Shown: piece after piece, positions 1 through 5,905 of the stretch
Numbering within the stretch: the stretch's first letter is position 1
Layout: each line of letters starts with the position of its first letter
From: Candidatus Omnitrophota bacterium
GTDB taxonomy: Bacteria > Ratteibacteria > UBA8468 > B48-G9 > JAFGKM01
Direction: 5' to 3'
Length of the DNA: 8,006 bases
NCBI GenBank assembly: GCA_023818745.1
Contig: JAMWBY010000063.1
Span: 1 to 8,006, forward strand
Made by a program: the position numbers and the translations under genes
Notes under the pieces: generated by a model
Databases searched by the model: none
What the model was told of the DNA's origin: nothing
What the model saw: the letters and a program-made list of their open reading frames with translations, nothing else

Positions 1-292
1 TTCCTATAATATCTCCTATATCAATTTTTTTAAAAATTTCATATTTTTTTTCACCTATTATATCTTTTTTAAAGTAAATTTGAATTTTTCCTGTTGCATC
101 AACAATATCAACGAAAGATGCCTTCCCGTGTTCTCTTATAGCCATAACTCTTCCTGCAGTTTGAATTTCACCCTCATCTTTGATTTCAGAAATATTTGTT
201 TTTAAAAATCTTCTTCCATAAACTTCTACTCCTAAATTATTCAATTCTTCCCTTTTTTTAATCCTTATTTTTCTCATTTCGTTTTCACTCAT
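1..292 (-). CDS. lysS: Lysyl-tRNA synthetase, class II, N-terminal part (3' end beyond window)
   Basis: Only the first 97 codons are present. The reading begins with a Lys/Arg-rich helix (RKIRIKKREELNNLGVEVYG, residues 7-26), typical of the LysS N-terminus. The OB-fold anticodon-binding domain starts near residue 43 with the family signature TAGRVMAIREHGKASFVDI (45-63), followed by TGKIQIYFKKD and KKIDIGDIIG at the window edge. The enzyme charges tRNA-Lys with lysine in the cytoplasm using ATP; the catalytic class II domain lies outside the window. The ATG sits 8 nt inside the end of the CNNM/CorC gene (ATGAGTGA shared) and is preceded by AAAGGAGAG at good spacing, so this start is well supported and translation is probably coupled. 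AspS also has an N-terminal OB fold, but the sequence around the fold matches LysS. Confidence 0.93.
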   Translation of the reverse strand, partial: MSENEMRKIRIKKREELNNLGVEVYGRRFLKTNISEIKDEGEIQTAGRVMAIREHGKASFVDIVDATGKIQIYFKKDIIGEKKYEIFKKIDIGDIIG

Positions 293-1568
293 TCTTCTCT
301 CCTTTATCTTTTTCAAGTTTTTCAATTTTGACCCAGTTTATAACCTTATCACTTACATCCTGAACTATAATTTTATAATCTCCATATTCAAACTCTTCTC
401 CTCTTTTAGGAAATTTGCCTAAATGAGATAAAATAAAACCAGCAATTGTCTCTACGTCAACTTCTTCAGGAATTTTAATCCCTAATAATTCTTCTACTTT
501 TTCAATTTCCATTTGTCCTTTTACTAAATATCTATCTTCATTTATCTTTATATATTCTCTTTCATCTTTTTTAAATTCATCTGAAATTTCTCCTACTATT
601 TCTTCAATAAGGTCCTCCATCGTAACAAGTCCAGCAGTTCCTCCATATTCATCAATAACAATTGACATTTGAAGTTTCAACATCTGCATTTCTCTTAGAA
701 GTTCAACAATCTTTTTTGTTTCAGGAACAAAATAAACATTTCTCATTATATCTTTTGCTTTTAAATTTTCCCAGTTTGTTTCTGTTTGTTTTGAAATTAT
801 ATCTTTTATATAAACCAATCCTAAAATTTTATCAATATTTTCCTTATAAATAGGCATTCTTGAATAGCCATATTTGTCTATCATTTTTATTATTTCACTA
901 AGAGGCGTATTTTCTTCAACTGCAATAATACTTACTCTTGGCCTCATTATTTCTTTTACCATCTTATCTCCAAATTCAAAAATACTGTGAATCATCTCTT
1001 TTTCCTCTTCTTCTATAATTCCCTCTTTTTGGCCCACGCTTATCATTGCCTTTACATCCTCTTCTGTTAAAACAGGAATTATTGTATCAATTCTTTCTCC
1101 AAATATTTTTAAAAACATATTTGAAATAAATAATAATAATTTAACAATAGGAGTAAACAAAATTGAAAATCCTTTTAAAAGAAAAGAAGATAAGAGAGCA
1201 ATCTTCTCAGAATGCTTTTTTGCGATACTTTTGGGAATTATCTCACCAAATACAAGAATAATAAAAGTCATTATTCCAGCAATAAAAGAAGGGACAATTT
1301 TATGAAAATAATTATAAAAAATAGTTGCAGCAAAAACAGAAGCAAGAATATTAACAAAATTATTTCCTATAAGAGTAGTAATTAATATTTTTTCAGGATT
1401 TTCAAACCAGAAACTTAACTTTTCTCCCTTTTTTCTATCTCTTTCAAGAAGTTTTTGATAGTGATATTTCCCAAGTGAAATAAACGCAGTTTCAGATGCA
1501 GAAAAAAATGCTGAAAGAAAAATTAAAAATAAAAGTAATAAATAAGAAGATAATGGAATTTCTGTCAT
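285..1568 (-). CDS. CNNM/DUF21-CBS-CorC_HlyC membrane protein (hemolysin C/MpfA-like, probable divalent cation transport)
   Basis: The protein has 427 residues and the complete three-part architecture of the family, at its usual length. An N-terminal CNNM (DUF21) membrane domain covers about 5-155 and carries the signatures FFSASETAFISL (21-32) and FGEIIPKSIAKKHSEK (107-122). A linker with EEEEKEMIHSIFEFGD (186-201) leads into a CBS pair at about 205-328, including EIMRPR, YSRMPIYKENIDKILGLVYIKDI and IDEYGGTAGLVTMEDLIEEIVGEISDEF (305-332). A CorC/HlyC-associated domain follows at about 338-418. Characterised relatives (CorC, MpfA, archaeal and eukaryotic CNNM proteins) act in Mg2+ transport or efflux, with the CBS pair sensing Mg-ATP. 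The older name hemolysin is not informative. The exact substrate here is inferred from the family. The start overlaps the birA stop by 4 nt (ATGA), and the end overlaps lysS by 8 nt, so it is an operon member. Confidence 0.92.
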   Translation of the reverse strand: MTEIPLSSYLLLLFLIFLSAFFSASETAFISLGKYHYQKLLERDRKKGEKLSFWFENPEKILITTLIGNNFVNILASVFAATIFYNYFHKIVPSFIAGIMTFIILVFGEIIPKSIAKKHSEKIALLSSFLLKGFSILFTPIVKLLLFISNMFLKIFGERIDTIIPVLTEEDVKAMISVGQKEGIIEEEEKEMIHSIFEFGDKMVKEIMRPRVSIIAVEENTPLSEIIKMIDKYGYSRMPIYKENIDKILGLVYIKDIISKQTETNWENLKAKDIMRNVYFVPETKKIVELLREMQMLKLQMSIVIDEYGGTAGLVTMEDLIEEIVGEISDEFKKDEREYIKINEDRYLVKGQMEIEKVEELLGIKIPEEVDVETIAGFILSHLGKFPKRGEEFEYGDYKIIVQDVSDKVINWVKIEKLEKDKGEKNE

Positions 1569-2122
1569 TTTATTAAATTCTCACTCCATCTTTTAATTCC
1601 TAATTCATAATTTTTTTTAAATAAATCCGATGTGGTATCAAAATTTTTTATAAAACTTAAAAGCACATCCTCTATATTAATCTTGGTTTTTAATACATCT
1701 TCCATTGTTATATAACCATATTTTTTCAAATTTTGATTTTGCTCAATATTCATACCAACACCAACTATATAAAAATTACCACTTTGTTCAATTAAAATAC
1801 CTGATATTTTCTTTCCTTTTATTATTATATCATTTGGAAACTTTATTTTGCAATCCTTTATGTTAAAATTATTTAAGGTTTCAATTAAACTAATAGCAGT
1901 AATTTCTGAAAGAAAATCTGTAATTTCATTTTTTTTAACGATTAAAGAAAAATAAAGACCACCTTTAGGAGAAATCCACTTATTTCCATACCTACCTCTT
2001 CCCTCTGTTTGTTCCTCTGCCAATATAACAATTTTCTCATCTCTACCTAAAAAATTTTTTGCTACATCCATTGTTGAAGTAACTTTTCTATATTTAATTA
2101 CTTCCCAATCTCTAATTTTCAT
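1565..2122 (-). CDS. birA: Biotin-[acetyl-CoA-carboxylase] ligase, short form (catalytic domain only)
   Basis: This is a biotin protein ligase of the BPL/LplA fold, which makes biotinyl-5'-AMP and transfers biotin to the lysine of a carrier protein such as AccB. From the ATG chosen here it has 185 residues. Visible motifs are TSTMD (15-19), the biotinyl-AMP loop EGRGRYGNKW (40-49), KGGLYFSL (53-60), KFPNDI (94-99, where Lys94 corresponds to the catalytic Lys of KWPND and Trp is replaced by Phe), KKISGILIEQ (104-113) and GVGMNI (121-126). There is no N-terminal helix-turn-helix, so it is not a BirA-type repressor. The chain stops near the end of the catalytic domain, without the usual C-terminal SH3-like domain of about 45-50 residues. 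A TTG at 2131 would add three residues but has no better ribosome site. The gene overlaps coaX by 11 nt and the CNNM gene by 4 nt. coaX and birA are often adjacent or fused in other bacteria. Confidence 0.85.
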   Translation of the reverse strand: MKIRDWEVIKYRKVTSTMDVAKNFLGRDEKIVILAEEQTEGRGRYGNKWISPKGGLYFSLIVKKNEITDFLSEITAISLIETLNNFNIKDCKIKFPNDIIIKGKKISGILIEQSGNFYIVGVGMNIEQNQNLKKYGYITMEDVLKTKINIEDVLLSFIKNFDTTSDLFKKNYELGIKRWSENLIK

Positions 2123-2837
2123 TTTCTTCAAGGATAATATTTATACCTTCAAGAGTAAGATATTTTCTTATTTTTTTATCAAAATTTAAGTATCTGGAAA
2201 ACTCCATACAATAACCACCAGTGAGAACTATGATTGATTCACCAAAATTTTTTTTTATCTTATAAACTATTTTTTCAATACCACCTGCAAGTCCATATTT
2301 CATCCCAAGATTAATAGCAGAAACAGTATCTTTGCCAATACCACCCGAAAAAAAACTACCTATATTTTTTATAAGAGCGGTCTTTTTCAAAGAATTTGTC
2401 CATAATTCTGGTCCAGGCAAAATAAAACCACCAATAAAACTTTTATATTTATCAACAAAATCTATAGTTGTTGCAGTTCCAATATCAATTACTATTACTG
2501 GAAACCCAAAAATTTCACAAGCAGATTTACAATTCACTATTCTATCTATTCCTGCTTTATGAGGATTTTTAATTTTAACTTTTATTTTACAATCTTTATA
2601 ATTCAAAATTATGGGTTTTATCTTAAAAAATAAATTTATTTTTTTCTCAATAACAAAATTTACTTCAGGAACGACTGAAGATATTCCACACTTTTCTATT
2701 TTAAAATCTTTCCATCTTTCAGGAAAATCTAAACTTTCTGCTTTTTCCGTCAAACAATCAAATATCTCAATTATTCTATTATCTCTGAAGACAGCAATTT
2801 TTATTTTTTTGTTACCTATATCTATTGCAAGATTCAT
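2112..2837 (-). CDS. coaX: Type III pantothenate kinase
   Basis: The enzyme phosphorylates pantothenate with ATP, the first step of coenzyme A synthesis. At 241 residues it is near the usual family length of about 250-260. It has the ASKHA-fold motifs expected of CoaX: a phosphate-binding loop LAIDIGNKKIKIAVF (3-17, with Asp6), HKAGIDRIVN (93-102, the GxDR motif with Asp98 and Arg99), a second phosphate loop VIDIGTATTIDFV (116-128, Asp118), GGFILPGPELWTNSLKKTA (136-154), VLTGG (204-208) and a C-terminal LTLEGINII. Family members use a monovalent cation and resist feedback by CoA. One oddity is Lys10 where most members have Thr or Ser (DIGNT). The start lies inside the end of the upstream DUF167 gene (26-nt overlap), and the end overlaps birA. 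Only a weak purine-rich site precedes the ATG, which fits translational coupling. Confidence 0.92.
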   Translation of the reverse strand: MNLAIDIGNKKIKIAVFRDNRIIEIFDCLTEKAESLDFPERWKDFKIEKCGISSVVPEVNFVIEKKINLFFKIKPIILNYKDCKIKVKIKNPHKAGIDRIVNCKSACEIFGFPVIVIDIGTATTIDFVDKYKSFIGGFILPGPELWTNSLKKTALIKNIGSFFSGGIGKDTVSAINLGMKYGLAGGIEKIVYKIKKNFGESIIVLTGGYCMEFSRYLNFDKKIRKYLTLEGINIILEENEN

Positions 2838-3054
2838 TTTTTATTTCTAATGTTTTAGACCGCGATTTAACCCCACTAATAATTCTAACATCTGATTTTG
2901 AAACATTAAAATACTCAGAAATAAGTTCCAATAACCTTTTATTTGCTCTTCCTTCAACAGGTATTTCTCTAACATATGCCACAAAATTTTCTTCATCAAT
3001 TTTTTCTATTTTTTCCTCTTTAGATTTCAATTTCACTCTAATTTTTATTTTCAT
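2812..3054 (-). CDS. DUF167 / UPF0235 (YggU-like) family protein
   Basis: This 80-residue protein spans the whole DUF167 fold. It opens with a beta strand, MKIKIRVKLKSKEEKIEKID. The diagnostic family core VREIPVEGRANKRLLELISEYF lies near residues 29-50, and SKSDVRIISGVKSRSKTLEI follows at about 53-72. Members of this family are small conserved proteins of unproven biochemical role, so no function is assigned. The ATG is preceded by AAGGA at about 8 nt, a reasonable ribosome site. A 54-nt gap to the upstream regulator gene is the only sizeable break in the minus-strand cluster, so a new transcript could start here, although no convincing promoter is visible. The 3' end overlaps coaX by 26 nt. 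The basic, Asn-containing tail (last eight residues) has probably been shaped by this overlap. Confidence 0.85.
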   Translation of the reverse strand: MKIKIRVKLKSKEEKIEKIDEENFVAYVREIPVEGRANKRLLELISEYFNVSKSDVRIISGVKSRSKTLEIKNESCNRYR

Positions 3055-3074
3055 TTACAAATCCTTAAAAATTT

Positions 3075-3106
3075 TTTTATAAATACAGGGTAAAAAATTT
3101 ATAAAA
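3075..3106. repeat. 10-bp AT-only inverted repeat after the DtxR-like gene
   Basis: TTTTATAAAT (3075-3084) and ATTTATAAAA (3097-3106) are exact reverse complements around a 12-nt loop that contains CAGGG. The repeat starts three bases beyond the stop codon of the regulator gene and fills most of the gap before the DUF167 gene. In the minus-strand transcript it would form a hairpin, but the stem has no G-C pairs and no U-run follows directly. It is therefore at best a weak terminator or mRNA-stability element, or a protein-binding palindrome. Confidence 0.35.
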
Positions 3107-3108
3107 TT

Positions 3109-3477
3109 TCATTTCAAATCATTCAACAATTTGAGTATTTTTTTAAATATTTCTTCACTTATAACATGTTCAATTTTACAAGCATCATTTTCTGCAACCT
3201 TTTCTGAAACTTTCAAAATACGAACTAAAAATTTTGTTAAAACTTTATGCTTTCTTAATATTTTCGTTGCTTCTTTATTTCCCAAAGATGTTAGTTCAAT
3301 ATATCCATATTTTTCCTGTTTAATATATCCATTTTTTCTTAAAATATTTAATGCATTTACAACAGAAGAACTCTTTACATTCAACAATTCACTAATTTCT
3401 TTTACTCTGGTTATTTTCTTATCTAATGTTAAAATTTTAATTGCCTCAAGATAGTCCTCTAAACTTTCGGTAAGCAA
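3109..3477 (-). CDS. DtxR/MntR-family metal-dependent transcriptional regulator (probable repressor of feoAB)
   Basis: The protein has 122 residues: an N-terminal winged helix (about 1-62, with recognition-helix region KSSSVVNALNILRKNGYIKQEKYG) and a helical dimerisation and metal-binding domain (about 65-120, with GNKEATKILRKHKVL and NDACKIEHVISEEI). It lacks the C-terminal SH3/FeoA-like domain of classical DtxR, so it is MntR-sized. Candidate metal ligands are Asp8, Glu11, His77, Cys100, Glu103 and His104. The first three sit exactly at the MntR positions D8, E11 and H77; Cys100-Glu103-His104 matches the DtxR C102-E105-H106 pattern. Family members bind DNA as dimers when loaded with Fe2+ or Mn2+. 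The start is TTG, fixed by a strong AGGAGG 5 nt upstream, and the feoB stop is one base away. Its position directly after feoAB suggests it controls iron uptake; the metal is inferred. Confidence 0.9.
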   Translation of the reverse strand: MLTESLEDYLEAIKILTLDKKITRVKEISELLNVKSSSVVNALNILRKNGYIKQEKYGYIELTSLGNKEATKILRKHKVLTKFLVRILKVSEKVAENDACKIEHVISEEIFKKILKLLNDLK

Positions 3478-3478
3478 T

Positions 3479-5464
3479 TTAACCTCCTCTTAAAAAAGTA
3501 AAAACTTGATATAACAATGTTGAAACAAACCAGCCAATAAATAAAGACCAGAAAAGAGAAATTAAAGCCCATTTAATTCCTATTTCTTTTTTTAAAACTA
3601 AAAACGTTGCCAGACATGGCATATAAAGTAAACTCATAATCATAAAAGAATATGCTGATAAAAAGGTAAAATAACTCGTTAAAATTCCTGATAAATTTTC
3701 AATACCAAATAAAGTTCCAAAAGTTGCAACTACAAGTTCTTTTGCATAAATACCAAAAATTAAAGCAACTCCTGCTTGCCAAAATCCAAACCCAGAAAAC
3801 TTGAACAATGGTGCAATAAAACTTCCTAATTTACCAATAAAATTAAATTCTGTCCCATATTTATTTGGATGTGGGAAATAACTTAAAAACCATAAAACTA
3901 AAGCCCCAATAAATATAATACTACCTGCTTTTTTCAAAAAATATTTTGTTCTTATCCAACTTTCAATAAATACATTTTTCCAATAAGGCATTCTAAAAGG
4001 AGGAAGTTCAATAATAAGCGGTAAAGATTCCTGCTTTAGAAAAACAGAACTAAAAAACTTTATGCTTAAAACCCCAACTATTATACCAAGTAAATAAAGA
4101 GAAAAAATAATCAAGCCCTGTTTTTCTTTGAAAAATAAACTTGTAAAGAGAAGATAAACAGGTAATCTGGCAGAACAACTCATAAATGGAATTGATAGGC
4201 ATGTTAAAATTTTATCCCTTTTATTTTCTAAAATTCTTGTTCCCATTATTGCTGGCACATTACATCCAAAACCTAAAATCATAGAGATAGCACTTTTTCC
4301 ATGGAGTCCAATTTTATGCATCAATCTATCTGATACAATTGTTGCTCTTGCGATGTAACCAGTATCTTCTAAAATTGAAAAAAATAAAAAGAAAAGAAAA
4401 ATATTCGGAATAAATAAAATAACAGAACCTACTCCTGAAATTACTCCGTCTTTGATTAAAGAATTTAACCATAAGGGCAAGGAAAATTTTATAAAAACAT
4501 TCTTTAAATTTTCTAAAATTATTTCCAGAAAATCTTGGATTGGTTTGCCTAAAATAAAAACACCATTAAAGATAAAAAACATAATTAAAAGAAAAATCAA
4601 TGGACCAGAGAAATTATTTGTCAGAATTTTATCAATTTTTTCAGTCAATTCAATTTTTATCTCTTTCTTTTTCTCAATTATTGCTTCTCTGACAATTCCA
4701 TGAATAATAGCATATCTTTTTTCTATTAAAATACTTTCAATTTGCCTCCCTAACTTTTTTTCCAAATTTAATATTATTTCTTCTATTTTTGAATAATCAA
4801 TTTTATCCTTTGCCATTTGCACAAAATATTCATCTTTTTCTAAAATCTTTATTGCAAGAAATCTAAGTGGATAATTGGAAAAGATTGGTTTTAATTCTTT
4901 CTCAATTTCAAAAATAACTTTTTCAACTTCATCTCCATATTTAAATTTTATATAATCTTCTGAAATTTGTTCTTTACATTTTTCGTAAATTGCTTCTTTT
5001 AATTCATCTATACCAACGTTTCTATTTCCTATTGTTTTAACAAATTTAATTTTAAGTAATTTCTCAAGATGTTCAATATCATAATCAATCCCTTCCTTTT
5101 CTGCTAAATCAACCATGTTTAAGTCAACTATAATGTTTTTATGGAGTTCAGATAATAAAATTAAAAAATATAAACTTCTTTCAAGATTTGTAGCATCTGA
5201 AATTAAAAGTAAAACATCAACTTTATTCTCAGAAAGAAAATCAACCGCAATCTTCTGGTCTTCACTTTCTGCTGATAAAGTATATGTTCCGGGTAGGTCT
5301 ATGATATTGAATTTTATACCTTTGTAAATATAATAACCTTCTTTTTTTTCAACAGTGACTCCAGGCCAGTTTCCAACCTGCTGTCTTGTTCCAGTTAGAG
5401 CATTAAATATTGTTGTCTTTCCAGTATTTGGATTACCAGCAATCCCGATAACTTTTTCTTCCAT
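3479..5464 (-). CDS. feoB: Ferrous iron transport protein B (GTPase-coupled Fe2+ permease)
   Basis: FeoB imports Fe2+ across the cytoplasmic membrane. From the ATG it has 661 residues. The cytosolic G domain occupies about 1-165, with G1 GNPNTGKT (10-17), G2 region PGVTVEKKEG (34-43), G3 DLPG (56-59) and G4 NMVD (116-119). A helical GDI-like region follows at about 170-275. The membrane domain runs from about 285 to 655, with the conserved Gate signatures GVGSVILFIPNIFLFF (344-359), EDTGYIARA (366-374), GFGCNVPAIMGTR (398-410), PFMSCSARLPVY (426-437), AKELVVATFGTLFG (574-587) and YMPCLATF (614-621). The cysteines in the Gate motifs and the C-terminal YxPC motif are present. A TTG at 5488 would add eight residues but overlaps feoA and lacks a ribosome site; the ATG four bases after the feoA stop gives the usual FeoB N-terminus. 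No FeoC is present; the metal regulator takes the next position. Confidence 0.96.
   Translation of the reverse strand: MEEKVIGIAGNPNTGKTTIFNALTGTRQQVGNWPGVTVEKKEGYYIYKGIKFNIIDLPGTYTLSAESEDQKIAVDFLSENKVDVLLLISDATNLERSLYFLILLSELHKNIIVDLNMVDLAEKEGIDYDIEHLEKLLKIKFVKTIGNRNVGIDELKEAIYEKCKEQISEDYIKFKYGDEVEKVIFEIEKELKPIFSNYPLRFLAIKILEKDEYFVQMAKDKIDYSKIEEIILNLEKKLGRQIESILIEKRYAIIHGIVREAIIEKKKEIKIELTEKIDKILTNNFSGPLIFLLIMFFIFNGVFILGKPIQDFLEIILENLKNVFIKFSLPLWLNSLIKDGVISGVGSVILFIPNIFLFFLFFSILEDTGYIARATIVSDRLMHKIGLHGKSAISMILGFGCNVPAIMGTRILENKRDKILTCLSIPFMSCSARLPVYLLFTSLFFKEKQGLIIFSLYLLGIIVGVLSIKFFSSVFLKQESLPLIIELPPFRMPYWKNVFIESWIRTKYFLKKAGSIIFIGALVLWFLSYFPHPNKYGTEFNFIGKLGSFIAPLFKFSGFGFWQAGVALIFGIYAKELVVATFGTLFGIENLSGILTSYFTFLSAYSFMIMSLLYMPCLATFLVLKKEIGIKWALISLFWSLFIGWFVSTLLYQVFTFLRGG
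3483..3488 (-). promoter_or_regulatory. Strong Shine-Dalgarno inside the last codons of feoB
   Basis: AGGAGG lies in the final Arg-Gly-Gly codons of feoB (AGA GGA GGT TAA) and stands 5 nt before the TTG start of the regulator gene. It decides that start, since no ATG is nearby, and indicates translational coupling of the regulator to feoB. Confidence 0.85.
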
Positions 5465-5468
5465 CTTT

Positions 5469-5693
5469 TTATTTGATTTCTTCAACAATTATGTCCATTG
5501 CCATACCATGACCTATACCAATTCTAATATTTCCTTTTTTAATTATCACAGGACCTGGACCAGGTTTTATAACTTCAATAATATCTCCTATAAAAATACC
5601 AAGAATACTCAATTTTTTTATCTTTTGCCTTCCTGGTCTCAGAATTCCAACTATTTTATATTTACCTTCTTTTACTTCTCCTAAATTTTCCAT
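5469..5693 (-). CDS. feoA: FeoA family protein, partner of FeoB
   Basis: This 74-residue protein is a complete FeoA domain, a small SH3-like beta-barrel. The family pattern is clear: a Leu/Gly-rich first strand (KIVGILRPGRQKIKKLSILG, about 13-32), then IFIGDIIEVIKPGPGPVIIKKG (33-54) and a last strand around IRIGIGHGMAMDIIVEEI (56-73). FeoA is cytosolic and is required for full FeoB activity in characterised Feo systems, probably by direct contact, although the mechanism is debated. It is the first gene of the minus-strand cluster, 4 nt before feoB and 12 nt from the predicted transcription start. The same fold forms the C-terminal domain of classical DtxR, which the regulator of this cluster lacks. 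Only a weak AAAAGAG ribosome site precedes the ATG. Confidence 0.92.
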   Translation of the reverse strand: MENLGEVKEGKYKIVGILRPGRQKIKKLSILGIFIGDIIEVIKPGPGPVIIKKGNIRIGIGHGMAMDIIVEEIK

Positions 5694-5706
5694 TTTTCTC
5701 TTTTAA

Positions 5707-5730
5707 AGTTAATTATAACTAAAAAAGTTA
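5707..5730. promoter_or_regulatory. Candidate metal-regulator operator: three alternating AGTTA/TAACT half-sites
   Basis: The order is AGTTA (5707-5711), ATTA, TAACT (5716-5720), AAAAA, AGTTA (5726-5730). The first pair forms a perfect 14-bp-span palindrome over the -10 box, and the second pair forms another with the spacer. This placement would block RNA polymerase. The linked DtxR-family protein is the obvious candidate ligand. The assignment is by position and symmetry only; the half-sites are AT-rich, unlike the GG-containing boxes of IdeR or DtxR. Confidence 0.4.
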
Positions 5731-5740
5731 GATATGTCAA
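5712..5740 (-). promoter_or_regulatory. Consensus sigma70 promoter of feoAB
   Basis: On the minus strand, TTGACA (5740-5735) and TATAAT (5717-5712) are separated by exactly 17 bp, matching the ideal housekeeping promoter in all 12 positions. Transcription would begin near 5705, giving a leader of only about 12 nt before the feoA ATG. A perfect promoter like this would be strong when not repressed, which fits control by a metal-dependent repressor. Confidence 0.8.
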
Positions 5741-5905
5741 ATTTTAAAAGTAATTTTATATAGATAGTTTATTACGTTAAATATTTTTTTACTATACAAT
5801 TCAGTTGTTCTTTAGAATAGAAACTTTTACTTTCCTCCCATACCATATTTTATTATCTCCCTGGATACTATGTCCTAACCAGAAAGAGTATAAAAATTTG
5901 ACATA
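5733..5905. mobile_element. Possible MITE or deleted insertion-sequence remnant with 13-bp terminal inverted repeats
   Basis: TATGTCAAATTTT at 5733-5745 is repeated exactly, inverted, at 5893-5905. The enclosed segment is 173 bp. If the outer TA is a target duplication, the repeats proper are 11 bp starting TGTCAA. Inside, on the minus strand and about 57 nt from the right end, is a purine-rich AGGGAG followed by a 24-codon frame whose sequence resembles the start of a transposase helix-turn-helix. Size, repeats and content fit a MITE, but with one copy in view this is a hypothesis. The competing explanation is that TTGACA boxes of two divergent promoters happen to be embedded in similar AT-rich sequence. 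Confidence 0.35.

Noticed and set aside
5465..5488. FeoB extension from a TTG at 5488
   Set aside because: It overlaps feoA by 20 nt without a Shine-Dalgarno. The ATG at 5464 puts the G1 motif at the usual distance from the N-terminus.
5355..5684. Plus-strand open frame opposite feoA/feoB
   Set aside because: It lies antisense to two clearly recognisable genes and has no protein-like motif. The same applies to the plus-strand frames opposite the CNNM gene, coaX, DUF167, the regulator and feoB.
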